Shown: in pieces, positions 1-6,575 of the stretch
Numbering within the stretch: the first letter of the stretch is position 1
Layout: each line of letters begins with the position of its first letter
From: Clostridiales bacterium
GTDB taxonomy: Bacteria > Bacillota > Clostridia > Christensenellales > Aristaeellaceae
Direction: 5' to 3'
Length of the DNA stretch: 8,273 bases
Assembly (NCBI GenBank): GCA_022776785.1
Contig: JALFHA010000299.1
Span: 1 to 8,273 of the forward strand
Notes under the pieces: generated by a model
Seen by the model: only the letters and a program-made list of their open reading frames with translations
Databases searched by the model: none
Told to the model about the DNA's origin: nothing
Made by a program: the position numbers and the translations under genes

Positions 1-66
1 CAGCCGCACGATAAAGTGTGTTCCGCTCAGCAGCGCCGTCTGGCGCGCCAGTTTGTGCCGGGACAT
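1..66 (-). CDS. Partial divergent gene: N-terminus, possible SpoVB/MOP-type flippase
   Basis: On the minus strand an ATG at 66-64 opens a frame that stays open for 22 codons to the left edge. The peptide reads MSRHKLARQTALLSGT followed by HFIVRL. A short basic start leading into a hydrophobic stretch is how many polysaccharide or lipid-flippase proteins of the MOP superfamily (SpoVB-like) begin, and that is the only basis for the family suggestion. Third codon positions are GC-rich (about 18 of 22), better than in the competing plus-strand frame. Upstream, the minus strand carries GGGGTGATG (plus 70-78), a partial match to the extended Shine-Dalgarno AGGAGGTGAT, 3-4 nt from the start. The gene is divergent from the dCMP deaminase, with 75 nt between start codons. 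The call that this is a real start is moderate; the family is a guess from 22 residues. Confidence 0.4.
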   Translation of the reverse strand, partial: MSRHKLARQTALLSGTHFIVRL

Positions 67-114
67 GACATCACCCCGCCCAAGCCTATGCGCGCGGCGG
101 GACGGCGTAGAAGC

Positions 115-130
115 GCCCGGCAGACCGGGC
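115..130 (+). other. GC hairpin directly upstream of the dCMP deaminase RBS
   Basis: GCCCGG (115-120) and CCGGGC (125-130) form a perfect 6-bp stem with loop CAGA. The stem ends one base before the AGGAGG ribosome binding site at 131-136. There is no U-tract, so it is not a terminator in either direction. It could affect translation initiation or be incidental in GC-rich DNA. Confidence 0.35.
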
Positions 131-141
131 AGGAGGGTATC

Positions 142-618
142 ATGAAGGAAGTCACGCGGGAGCCGGTGTTTGACAAGTGGGATCACCGGTTCATGGAGAT
201 GGCGCAGCTCGTCTCGACGTGGGCGAGCTGCTACCGGCCGGAGAGGAAGATCGGCGCGGTCATCGTGCGCGACAAGCGCGTGATGACGACGGGCTACAAC
301 GGCGCGCCCGCCGGGGTCAGGACGTGCGTGGAACGCGGCGAGTGTATGCGCAGCAGGCTGGGCATCGCCTCGGGTACGCGCCACGAGATGTGCTATGCCG
401 TGCACGCCGAGCAGAATGCCATCATTCAGGCGGCGAAGCTCGGCGTAGAGATCACCGGGGCGACGCTGTACTGCACGCATCAGCCCTGCATCCTCTGCGC
501 GAAGATGATCGTCAACGCGGGCATCGTGCGCGTGGTGTACGGCGAGGGATATCCGGACGAATTCGCGCTGGAAATCCTTGAGGAGGCCGGGGTGCGCGTG
601 GAGCGCTACAGAAAATAA
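142..618 (+). CDS. dCMP deaminase (ComEB-type, zinc-dependent)
   Basis: A 158-residue cytosolic protein of the cytidine/deoxycytidylate deaminase family. It would convert dCMP to dUMP and so supply the substrate for thymidylate synthase. The catalytic zinc site is complete: H88-A-E90 (in VHAEQNAI) gives one ligand and the proton-shuttle glutamate, and P115-C116-x2-C119 gives the two cysteines. The dCMP deaminase signature is also present: GYNGAP at 51-56, then C62, C68 and SGTRHEMC (77-84), which in this family help form a second metal site and the nucleotide pocket. The length is normal for the family. The frame is open back to the left edge, but ATG 142 is chosen because AGGAGG lies at 131-136 with good spacing and the upstream translation has no family resemblance. 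In Bacillus the homologue is comEB; nothing nearby suggests a competence role. It appears to be a single-gene unit ended by the hairpin at 666-697. I see no clear promoter. Confidence 0.93.
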   Translation: MKEVTREPVFDKWDHRFMEMAQLVSTWASCYRPERKIGAVIVRDKRVMTTGYNGAPAGVRTCVERGECMRSRLGIASGTRHEMCYAVHAEQNAIIQAAKLGVEITGATLYCTHQPCILCAKMIVNAGIVRVVYGEGYPDEFALEILEEAGVRVERYRK

Positions 619-665
619 ACATGCGCCTGCGGGAGGGGATAAAGCCTCCTCCCCTTCCTACGCGG

Positions 666-697
666 GGAAGCCTGCCGAATTGCGGCGGGCTTCCTTT
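666..697 (+). terminator. Rho-independent terminator after the dCMP deaminase
   Basis: GAAGCCTGCCG (667-677) pairs with CGGCGGGCTTC (683-693), with one G-U pair and loop AATTG. The extra pair G666-C694 gives 12 bp. A short U-tract (695-697, then ACTTT) follows. The tail is modest, but the stem is long and GC-rich. The tail doubles as the -35 region of the next promoter. Confidence 0.75.
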
Positions 698-723
698 ACT
701 TTGCGCGCTGGTTCTAGTATAAT
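695..723 (+). promoter_or_regulatory. Sigma-70/SigA-type promoter of the molybdenum hydroxylase operon
   Basis: TTTACT (695-700, four of six matches to TTGACA), a 17-nt spacer, and a perfect TATAAT (718-723). Transcription would start near 730, giving a leader of about 35 nt before the ATG at 765. The -35 box sits in the U-tract of the preceding terminator, so the two signals are packed together. No operator-like palindrome is obvious, so the regulator is unknown. Confidence 0.75.
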
Positions 724-764
724 GAAGCCAGAAATACATGGCCGCTTGGGCGGCGGAGGGGACT

Positions 765-1538
765 ATGGCATCATTTCAGCAATATGTGATGGCGCGCTCG
801 CTCGAGGAAGCGTATGAGCTGAATCAGAAGAAGAGCTCGGTCATCGTGGCGGGCAACATGTGGCTGCGCCTTTGCGGCGCAAGAAAGCAGACAGCCATCG
901 ACCTGTCGGCGCTGGGGCTTGACAGGATCGAGGAGACGGATACGGAGCTTGTGCTCGGCGCAATGACGACGCTGCGGCAGCTCGAGCAAAGCGCGGCGCT
1001 TGACAGCGCGTTTGGCGGGGCGTTTGCGCAGGCGGTGTCGCCCATCGTGGGCACGCAGTTCCGCAATACCGCGACGCTCGGCGGCAGCGTCTACGGGCGG
1101 TTTGGCTTTTCGGATGTGAGCACGCTGCTGCTCGCCCTCGGAGCGACGGTGACGCTGCACCATCGCGGCGACGTGCCGCTTGCGCAGTTCCAGCAGGAGC
1201 CGTGGGACAGGGACATTGTGACACACATCCGCATCCCGAAGGGACAGCGCGCTGCGGTGCGCAGCGTGCGCCTGACGGCGACGGATTTCCCCGTGCTGGT
1301 GTGCGCGGCGTCCGCCGGTGCGGATGGCCTGCGTCTGTGCGTGGGCGCGCGGCCCATGCGTGCGATGGTCGCCGCCGAGGGGCTTGCGCCCGGAGAGGCG
1401 GAGCAGGCGATTGAGCGCATCGCAGAGGGGCTGCCGCTGGGGACGAACCTGCGCGCCAGCGAGGTGTATCGGAGGAAAATCGCGCCCGTGCTGCTGGGGC
1501 GCGCCATGCAGGGCTGCCTGACCGGAGAGGGGGAATGA
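765..1538 (+). CDS. FAD-binding subunit of a xanthine dehydrogenase-family molybdenum hydroxylase
   Basis: A 257-residue protein that takes electrons from the [2Fe-2S] subunit and passes them to an acceptor through FAD. The FAD domain fills roughly residues 1-165 and the CO-dehydrogenase flavoprotein C-terminal domain roughly 170-255. The strongest signature is at 96-108, GTQFRNTATLGGS, matching the family motif IRNxATLGGN that contacts FAD. The first FAD loop, usually AGGTDLL, is here AGNMWLRL (29-36), so the TD residues are replaced. The protein is somewhat shorter than typical subunits (about 280-300 residues). ATG 765 is chosen over the in-frame ATG 738 because GGAGGG (755-760) sits 4 nt upstream of it and the protein then begins in the family manner. 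It is the first gene of the operon and ends 3 nt before the next start. Being a separate polypeptide, it indicates the heterotrimeric bacterial form rather than the fused eukaryotic form. Confidence 0.88.
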   Translation: MASFQQYVMARSLEEAYELNQKKSSVIVAGNMWLRLCGARKQTAIDLSALGLDRIEETDTELVLGAMTTLRQLEQSAALDSAFGGAFAQAVSPIVGTQFRNTATLGGSVYGRFGFSDVSTLLLALGATVTLHHRGDVPLAQFQQEPWDRDIVTHIRIPKGQRAAVRSVRLTATDFPVLVCAASAGADGLRLCVGARPMRAMVAAEGLAPGEAEQAIERIAEGLPLGTNLRASEVYRRKIAPVLLGRAMQGCLTGEGE

Positions 1539-1541
1539 GCG

Positions 1542-2021
1542 ATGACGATTGAATTCACGCTGAACGGACAGCCGGTGAGCGCGCAGGCGCAGGCGGACGA
1601 TTCGCTCTATACCGTGCTGCGCGCGCTGAACATCGCGAGCGTCAAGTGCGGATGCGAGACGACCAACTGTGGGCTGTGCACTGTGCACATGAACGGCAGG
1701 GCGGTGCTCTCCTGCTCGGTGCCCGCGCCGAGGGCGGCGGGGCAGCAGGTGGTGACGCTCGAGGGATTACAGGAGCAGGCAAAGGAATTCGGCGGTTATC
1801 TCGCGGACGAGGGCGCGGAGCAATGCGGCTTCTGCGCACCGGGGCTCATCATGAACGTGCTGGCGCTGGCGAAGGAGAATCCCCATGCCACCGATGCGGA
1901 GGCGGACGCCTATCTGGCGGGCAATCTGTGCCGCTGCTCGGGCTATATGGGACAGCGGCGGGCCATCCGCCGGTATCTTGACGCGCTGGCGGCGCGGGAG
2001 AGCGGGGAGGTGCGCGCATGA
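1542..2021 (+). CDS. [2Fe-2S] subunit of the molybdenum hydroxylase
   Basis: A 159-residue iron-sulfur protein that carries electrons from the molybdenum centre to FAD. The N-terminal ferredoxin-like domain (about 1-75) holds one cluster through C38, C43, C46 and C58 (C-x4-C-x2-C-x11-C). The C-terminal helical domain holds the second through C95-x2-C98 (QCGFCAPG) and C130-x-C132 (NLCRCSGY). All eight ligands are present. The first motif reads CETTNCGLC instead of the textbook CGEGECGAC, and there is an additional cysteine at C36. The length is normal for a stand-alone small subunit. A GGAGAGGGGG stretch (1524-1533) inside the end of the FAD gene serves as ribosome binding site for ATG 1542. 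The stop overlaps the start of the large subunit gene (ATGA), implying translational coupling. Confidence 0.95.
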   Translation: MTIEFTLNGQPVSAQAQADDSLYTVLRALNIASVKCGCETTNCGLCTVHMNGRAVLSCSVPAPRAAGQQVVTLEGLQEQAKEFGGYLADEGAEQCGFCAPGLIMNVLALAKENPHATDAEADAYLAGNLCRCSGYMGQRRAIRRYLDALAARESGEVRA

Positions 2022-4315
2022 TGGAAAGGAAGAGAAGGAGCCCGAACGCCGTCGGCGCGCCCATCCGCAAGAAGGACGCTGAGGCGCTGGTGACCGGCAA
2101 GCCCGTGTACACGGCGGACATCGCGCCAAAGGACTGCCTGTGCGTCAAGCTGCTGCGCAGCCCGCACGCGCACGCGATGATCGAGTCCATCGACGTTAGC
2201 CGTGCGAAGGCCGCGCCGGGCGTGGCCTGTGTGCTGACCTGGGAGGACGTGCCGCAGGTGCGCTTTACGCAGGCGGGGCAGACGTATCCCGAGCTGAGCC
2301 CGCATGACAGGCTGATCCTCGACCGCCATCTGCGCTGCGTGGGCGACCCGGTTGCCATCGTCGCGGCGCAGACCGAGCGGCAGGCGCTGGCGGCGATGAA
2401 GCTCATCCGCGTGCGCTACAGCGTGCTGCCCGCCGTGCTCGACGCGCGCGAGGCGATGGACAACCCGGTCGTGCTGCACCCGGAGGAGGACTGGCGCGCG
2501 CTCGTCCCCTGCGGGGCGGACAACCGCCGCAACCTCGTGGCGCAGGGTGTGGAGAGCGACGGCGATGTGGACGCTGAGCTGGCCGCCTGCGACGTCGTGC
2601 TCGAGCGGGAATACGCCACGCGCGCCAATCAGCAGGCGATGATGGAGACGTTCCGCACGTTCGCGCGCACGGACGCTTACGGACGGCTGGAGATCGTCTC
2701 CTCGACGCAGATTCCCTTCCATGTGCGGCGCATCGTGGCGACGGCGCTGCAAATTCAGCCCAGCCGCGTGCGCGTCGTCAAGCCGCGCATCGGCGGCGGC
2801 TTCGGCGCGAAGCAGACGGCGGTGAGCGAGGTCTATCCCGCCATCGTCGCGCTCAAAACGGGCAAGCCCGCGATGCTCGTCTTTACCCGCGAGGAATCGA
2901 TGACGGTTTCCTCCCCACGCCACGCCATGCGGATGCGCGTGCGGCTGGGCGCGATGCGCGACGGCACCATCCGCGCCATCGACCTGCATACGCTCTCCAA
3001 CTCCGGCGCGTACGGCGAGCACGGCCCCACGACGGTCGGCCTGTCGGGGCACAAGTCCATCCCGCTCTACACCCACAGTCTGCGCGCGTTCCGCTTCGCG
3101 TGGGATGTGGTCTACACCAATACGATGAGCGCTGGCGCCTACCGCGGCTACGGCGCGACGCAGGGGCTGTTTGCGGTGGAATCCGCCGTGAACGAGCTGG
3201 CGCACGAGCTGGGCATGGACCCCATCGCGCTGCGGGAGAGGAACATGGTGCGCGAGGGCGAGGTCATGCCGGCGTATTACGGCGAGACGGCCGCGAGCTG
3301 CGCCGTGGACCGCTGCCTCGCGCGTGCCAAAGAGATGATCGGCTGGGAGGAGAAGTATCCCGCGCGCACGCTGGAGAACGGGCATATCCGCGCCGTCGGC
3401 GCGGCGCTGGCGATGCAGGGCTCCGGCATCGCGGGCGTGGACACGGGCGCGGTATCCATCCGGCTCGGCGAGGACGGTTGCTACAATATGTCCATCGGCG
3501 CGACGGACATGGGCACGGGCTGCGATACCATCCTCGCGCAGATCGCCGCGCAGAGCCTCGACTGCCCGGTGGAGAGCATCAGCGTGCATGGCGTGGATAC
3601 CGACGCCTCGCCCTACGACTGCGGCTCCTACGCCTCGAGCACGACGTATGTGACGGGCATGGCCGTGGTCAAAACCTGCGAAGTGCTCAGAGAGAAGATC
3701 ACGCGCGCGGGCGCGACGCTGCTGGGCTGCGATGTGCGGGAGGCGGAATTCGAGGGCGACGGCGTGCGCGCACCGGACGGCGCGTTGATGCCGCTCGGCG
3801 AAATCGCCGCGCAGAGCATGACCGCGCAGACGGGCGAGCTATCCGCCTGCGTGGCGAACGGCTCGCCGGTGTCGCCGCCGCCGTTCATGGCAGGCTGCGC
3901 GGAGATCGACTACGACCCGGAGACGGGCGAGGTGAAGGTGGTCGATTACGCGGGTGTGGTGGACTGCGGCACGGTCGTCAACCCGAACCTCGCGCGCGTG
4001 CAGACCGAGGGCGCGATTTTGCAGGGCATCGGCATGACGCTCACCGAGCGCCCGGAGGTGGATGCGCGCGGCAGGACGGTCAGCAATTCATTCATGCAGT
4101 ACAAGCTCCCCACGCGGCTTGACGTTGGAAGCATCCGCGTGGCGTTCGAGCCGAGCTACGAGCAGACTGGCCCCTTTGGCGCGAAGTCCATCGGTGAGTG
4201 CGTCATCAACACGCCTGCGCCCGCCATCTGCGAGGCGATCTACAATGCCTGCGGCGTGCGCGTGCGCGAGCTGCCGGTCACGCCCGAAAAGCTGCTGCTG
4301 GGCGTGCGGACATGA
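2018..4315 (+). CDS. Molybdopterin-binding catalytic subunit, xanthine dehydrogenase family (substrate unknown)
   Basis: A 765-residue subunit that hydroxylates its substrate with water-derived oxygen at a Mo-pterin centre. An aldehyde oxidase/xanthine dehydrogenase 'hammerhead' domain occupies about 20-125, and the two cofactor-binding domains occupy about 135-735. Visible landmarks are GGGFGAK (259-265), the cofactor loop; AYRGYG (374-379), with R376 matching the substrate-orienting arginine of xanthine dehydrogenase (R880 in the bovine enzyme); and FGAKSIGE, whose E727 is the universal catalytic base (E1261 in the bovine enzyme). The residue after GGGFGAK is Q266, where classical xanthine dehydrogenase has glutamate (bovine E802). 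The CO dehydrogenase active-site loop AYRCSFR is absent, so this is not CoxL. Purines, other N-heterocycles or aldehydes remain possible. GGGGAGG (2004-2010) precedes the start; ATG 2021 is an in-frame alternative that removes one Met. The gene overlaps both neighbours by ATGA. Confidence 0.93.
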   Translation: MMERKRRSPNAVGAPIRKKDAEALVTGKPVYTADIAPKDCLCVKLLRSPHAHAMIESIDVSRAKAAPGVACVLTWEDVPQVRFTQAGQTYPELSPHDRLILDRHLRCVGDPVAIVAAQTERQALAAMKLIRVRYSVLPAVLDAREAMDNPVVLHPEEDWRALVPCGADNRRNLVAQGVESDGDVDAELAACDVVLEREYATRANQQAMMETFRTFARTDAYGRLEIVSSTQIPFHVRRIVATALQIQPSRVRVVKPRIGGGFGAKQTAVSEVYPAIVALKTGKPAMLVFTREESMTVSSPRHAMRMRVRLGAMRDGTIRAIDLHTLSNSGAYGEHGPTTVGLSGHKSIPLYTHSLRAFRFAWDVVYTNTMSAGAYRGYGATQGLFAVESAVNELAHELGMDPIALRERNMVREGEVMPAYYGETAASCAVDRCLARAKEMIGWEEKYPARTLENGHIRAVGAALAMQGSGIAGVDTGAVSIRLGEDGCYNMSIGATDMGTGCDTILAQIAAQSLDCPVESISVHGVDTDASPYDCGSYASSTTYVTGMAVVKTCEVLREKITRAGATLLGCDVREAEFEGDGVRAPDGALMPLGEIAAQSMTAQTGELSACVANGSPVSPPPFMAGCAEIDYDPETGEVKVVDYAGVVDCGTVVNPNLARVQTEGAILQGIGMTLTERPEVDARGRTVSNSFMQYKLPTRLDVGSIRVAFEPSYEQTGPFGAKSIGECVINTPAPAICEAIYNACGVRVRELPVTPEKLLLGVRT

Positions 4316-4911
4316 GGCTGGGCGCCGTGCTGCTGGCGGCGGGCAGAAGCCTGCGCTTTGGGCGGGAGGACAAGCTGCTTGCCGACGCGGGCGGGCGGAC
4401 GATGCTTTCCCGTGCGCTTGAAACCCTGAATGCGCTTGATGCGGACGAGCGAGCCGCCGTGGTATCCTCGGAGGAAGCGTCAAAGCTGGCCGAAGAAGTC
4501 GGCTTTGACGTCGTGCGCAATGACGAGCCGGAGGCGGGCCTGTCCCGCTCCATCGCGCTGGGCGTGCTGTGGGCGCACGCGAAGGGCTGCGACGCTGTGC
4601 TGCTGGCCGTGGCCGATCAGCCGCTGCTCACGGCGGAATCGCTGGCGGCGCTGCTTGCGGCGTTTCGGCGGACGGGACGCGTGGCCTGCCTGGCGGACGA
4701 GAGCCACAGGGGCAACCCCGCGGTGTTCCCCGCGGCGTGCTTTGACGAGCTGCTTGCGCTGCGCGGCGACCGCGGGGCGAAGGGCGTGCTGCGCAAGCAT
4801 GAGGATGAGCTGACCGTCGTGCGCTGCCGGTATCCCTGCGAGCTGGTTGACGCGGACGAGCCGCAGGCGCTCGAGCGGCTGCGAGGCCGGCTCGTGCAGC
4901 GCGAAGAATAA
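4312..4911 (+). CDS. mocA: Molybdenum cofactor cytidylyltransferase, MocA-like
   Basis: A 199-residue cytosolic nucleotidyltransferase that transfers CMP from CTP to Mo-molybdopterin, giving the cytosine dinucleotide cofactor used by bacterial xanthine dehydrogenase-family enzymes. The N-terminal nucleotide loop is LLAAGRSLRFG (7-17) followed by DKLL (20-23). The LAAG form is typical of CTP-using MocA, whereas GTP-using MobA has LAGG. Other landmarks are the metal-binding region ADQPLL (D102), GNPAVFP (134-140), GDRGAK (152-157) and DADEP (180-184), all in the family order. The length is normal. The start at 4312 overlaps the large-subunit stop (ATGA), and the last gene of the operon ends before the terminator at 4926-4964. 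Lying directly behind the hydroxylase it presumably serves, it is well placed to mature that enzyme. A related nucleotidyltransferase with another pterin role cannot be fully excluded. Confidence 0.88.
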   Translation: MRLGAVLLAAGRSLRFGREDKLLADAGGRTMLSRALETLNALDADERAAVVSSEEASKLAEEVGFDVVRNDEPEAGLSRSIALGVLWAHAKGCDAVLLAVADQPLLTAESLAALLAAFRRTGRVACLADESHRGNPAVFPAACFDELLALRGDRGAKGVLRKHEDELTVVRCRYPCELVDADEPQALERLRGRLVQREE

Positions 4912-4925
4912 AAGAACAATGCCAT

Positions 4926-4964
4926 GCGGTCTGTGCGCCCAAAAGCGGCCACAGACCGCTTTTT
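4926..4964 (+). terminator. Strong terminator of the hydroxylase-mocA operon
   Basis: GCGGTCTGTG (4926-4935) pairs perfectly with CACAGACCGC (4950-4959), and five Ts follow (4960-4964). The 14-nt loop may pair a little further internally. It lies 15 nt after the mocA stop codon. The tail is on the plus side only, so it works for this operon. Confidence 0.92.
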
Positions 4965-5012
4965 GTGCAGTTTCGTCGGGGAAGATGCCCGCTTGCTGGT
5001 GATTCTGGCGGC

Positions 5013-5041
5013 TTGAAAACGCCGGGGGAAGCGAGTATAAT
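5013..5041 (+). promoter_or_regulatory. Near-consensus promoter of the MATE exporter gene
   Basis: TTGAAA (5013-5018), a 17-nt spacer and a perfect TATAAT (5036-5041). Transcription would start near 5048. An imperfect inverted repeat, CTGGCG (5005-5010) and CGCCGG (5020-5025), brackets the -35 box and could be a repressor site; its core arms GGCG/CGCC are only 4 bp, so this part is weak. Confidence 0.85.
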
Positions 5042-5047
5042 ACCGCT

Positions 5048-5136
5048 GTTTTCGCGCGGAGACGACGGCGGAATGGGCCGCGCGCCTTTGCGCAGGCCGG
5101 AGTAACGAATTTGCCCCGCCGGGGCGGAGGAGGATC
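5048..5136 (+). promoter_or_regulatory. Structured 5' leader of the MATE gene
   Basis: The predicted leader is about 90 nt, longer than needed for a ribosome site. CGCGCGG (5053-5059) pairs with CCGCGCG (5078-5084) around an 18-nt loop. GCCCC (5113-5117) pairs with GGGGC (5121-5125) immediately before the GGAGGAGG ribosome site (5126-5133). GGCGG (5067-5071) could instead pair with CCGCC (5116-5120), giving a possible switch between folds. MATE genes are sometimes controlled by riboswitches such as the guanidine classes, but I do not recognise a consensus here. Structure may also arise by chance in GC-rich DNA. Confidence 0.35.
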
Positions 5137-6513
5137 ATGACCAAGGATTTGACGCAGGGATCGCCGGTTCGGCTGATTCTCGGCTTTGCGCTGCCGCTGC
5201 TGGCGGGGATGCTCTTTCAGCAGCTCTACAGCTTTGTCGATACGATGATCGTCGGGCGCTTTCTCGGCGTGACGGCGCTGGCCGGGGTCGGCGCGACGGG
5301 CTCCATCAACTTCCTCGTGCTGGGCTTCTGCATGGGCATCTGCTCGGGCTTTGCCATCCCGGTAGCGCAGCGCTTCGGCGCGCGGGAGGAAAGCCGGATG
5401 CGCGAGTTTGTGGCCAACGGCGCGTGGACGGCCGCGGCCTTCGCCGTCGTCATCACCGTGCTGACGGTGGTCTATTGCCGCGACATCCTCATGGCGATGA
5501 ATACCCCGCAGGACTGCTTCGAGGAAGCCTACAATTATATCGTGGTGATCTTCGCGGGCATTCCGTTCACGATTCTCTACAACCTGCTCTCGGGCTACCT
5601 GCGCTCGCTGGGGGACAGCCGCACGCCGCTGTTCTTCCTGATTCTCTCGTCCGTGCTCAACGTGGCGCTTGACTTGGCGCTCATCCTCGTCTTCCACATG
5701 GGCGTGCTCGGCGCCTCGCTGGCGACGGTCATCAGCCAGGCGATTTCCGGCGGGCTGTGCCTCGTCTGGATTGCGTGCAAATTCCCGATTCTGCGCATCA
5801 CCCGCGAGGAATGGAGGCTTCGCTCCGCGCGCGTGAAGGAGCTGTGCGCCTACGGCGTGCCGATGGGGCTGCAATACTCGATCACCGCTATCGGCAGCGT
5901 GATTTTGCAGGTGGCCGTCAACTCGCTCGGCTCGCTGGCGGTGGCCGCCGTGACGGCGGGCAGCAGGGTGCTGTGCTTTCTCGCCTGCCCGTTTGACGCG
6001 CTGGGCTCGACCATGGCGACCTACGGCGCGCAGAACGTCGGCGCAAGCCGCTACGACCGCCTCAATCGCGGCCTGATCGCAGCCTCGGCGATGGGCTTTG
6101 CGTATTCCGCGCTGGCCTTTGCCATCGCATGGTTCTTCGGCCCGGCCCTGACGCAGCTCTTTGTCACCGGAGGCGGCAACGAGGAGCTCATCCGCCTGTC
6201 GCAGCAGTACATGGTCGTCAACGTGGTCTTCTATCCGATGCTCACGCTGGTCAACGTCGTGCGCTTCATGATTCAGGGCATGGGCTTCTCCGCCTTTGCG
6301 ATCCTCGCGGGCGTGATGGAGATGTTCGCCCGCGGCGCCTGCGGCATCTGGCTGGTGCCGCTGTGGGGCTTCTTTGGCGCGTCGCTGGGCGGCCCGCTGG
6401 CGTGGGTCTTTGCCGACGCCTTCCTGATTCCTGCCTATTTCAAGTGCCTCCGCACGCTGATGAGCCGCGCGCACCATCTCAATGCTGCCGCGCAGGGAGC
6501 GCCCGGCGACTGA
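5137..6513 (+). CDS. MATE family multidrug/metabolite efflux transporter
   Basis: A 458-residue inner-membrane protein, the usual length for MATE exporters, which use Na+ or H+ gradients to expel cationic drugs or metabolites. The N-terminus has the family pattern LTQGSP (5-10), then a hydrophobic helix and QQLYSFVDTMIVGRFLG, typical of the first MatE domain. GDSRTP (159-164) and the following SSVLNVALDLALILVF region match the end of the first half. A second MatE half begins around residue 238 (YGVPMGLQYS). Twelve membrane helices are expected, with no signal peptide. ATG 5137 is supported by GGAGGAGG (5126-5133). It has its own promoter and a terminator right after the stop, so it is transcribed alone. 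The substrate cannot be predicted; the neighbouring hydroxylase operon is separated by a strong terminator, so a shared role is only speculation. Confidence 0.93.
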   Translation: MTKDLTQGSPVRLILGFALPLLAGMLFQQLYSFVDTMIVGRFLGVTALAGVGATGSINFLVLGFCMGICSGFAIPVAQRFGAREESRMREFVANGAWTAAAFAVVITVLTVVYCRDILMAMNTPQDCFEEAYNYIVVIFAGIPFTILYNLLSGYLRSLGDSRTPLFFLILSSVLNVALDLALILVFHMGVLGASLATVISQAISGGLCLVWIACKFPILRITREEWRLRSARVKELCAYGVPMGLQYSITAIGSVILQVAVNSLGSLAVAAVTAGSRVLCFLACPFDALGSTMATYGAQNVGASRYDRLNRGLIAASAMGFAYSALAFAIAWFFGPALTQLFVTGGGNEELIRLSQQYMVVNVVFYPMLTLVNVVRFMIQGMGFSAFAILAGVMEMFARGACGIWLVPLWGFFGASLGGPLAWVFADAFLIPAYFKCLRTLMSRAHHLNAAAQGAPGD

Positions 6514-6522
6514 GCCCTCTTG

Positions 6523-6544
6523 AGCGTCCTTCGGGGCGCTTTTT
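6523..6544 (+). terminator. UUCG-loop terminator after the MATE gene
   Basis: AGCGTCC (6523-6529) pairs with GGGCGCT (6534-6540), with one G-U pair, around a TTCG tetraloop closed by C-G, an exceptionally stable loop. A run of five Ts follows (6540-6544). It begins 10 nt after the stop codon. Confidence 0.9.
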
Positions 6545-6575
6545 GCGTTCAGGTGCGATTTCGCTCTCGCGGGGA

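Noticed and set aside
16..141. An N-terminal extension of the dCMP deaminase
   Set aside because: The extra 42 residues are Arg-rich with no family match, and a strong ribosome site lies just before ATG 142.
738..764. The earlier ATG for the FAD subunit
   Set aside because: It lies only about 8 nt after the expected transcription start with no ribosome site, whereas ATG 765 has GGAGGG 4 nt upstream.
1943..3589. A 548-codon minus-strand open frame opposite the Mo subunit gene
   Set aside because: Low-complexity Arg/His/Ala composition and full overlap with a well-supported gene mark it as an antisense shadow.
2018..4315. Aerobic carbon monoxide dehydrogenase large subunit (CoxL)
   Set aside because: The diagnostic AYRCSFR loop is absent; the sequence has AYRGYG as in xanthine dehydrogenase-like enzymes.
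5048..5136. A known guanidine (ykkC-type) riboswitch
   Set aside because: Although the leader contains GACGACGG, I could not fit the paired ACGR-loop hairpins of the type II class or the conserved cores of types I and III.
4480..6477. A 665-codon minus-strand open frame opposite mocA and the MATE gene
   Set aside because: Its translation is rich in Arg, His, Ala and Gln with no recognisable domain, and it crosses a terminator and a promoter. It is the antisense shadow of GC-rich genes with strong plus-strand family matches.
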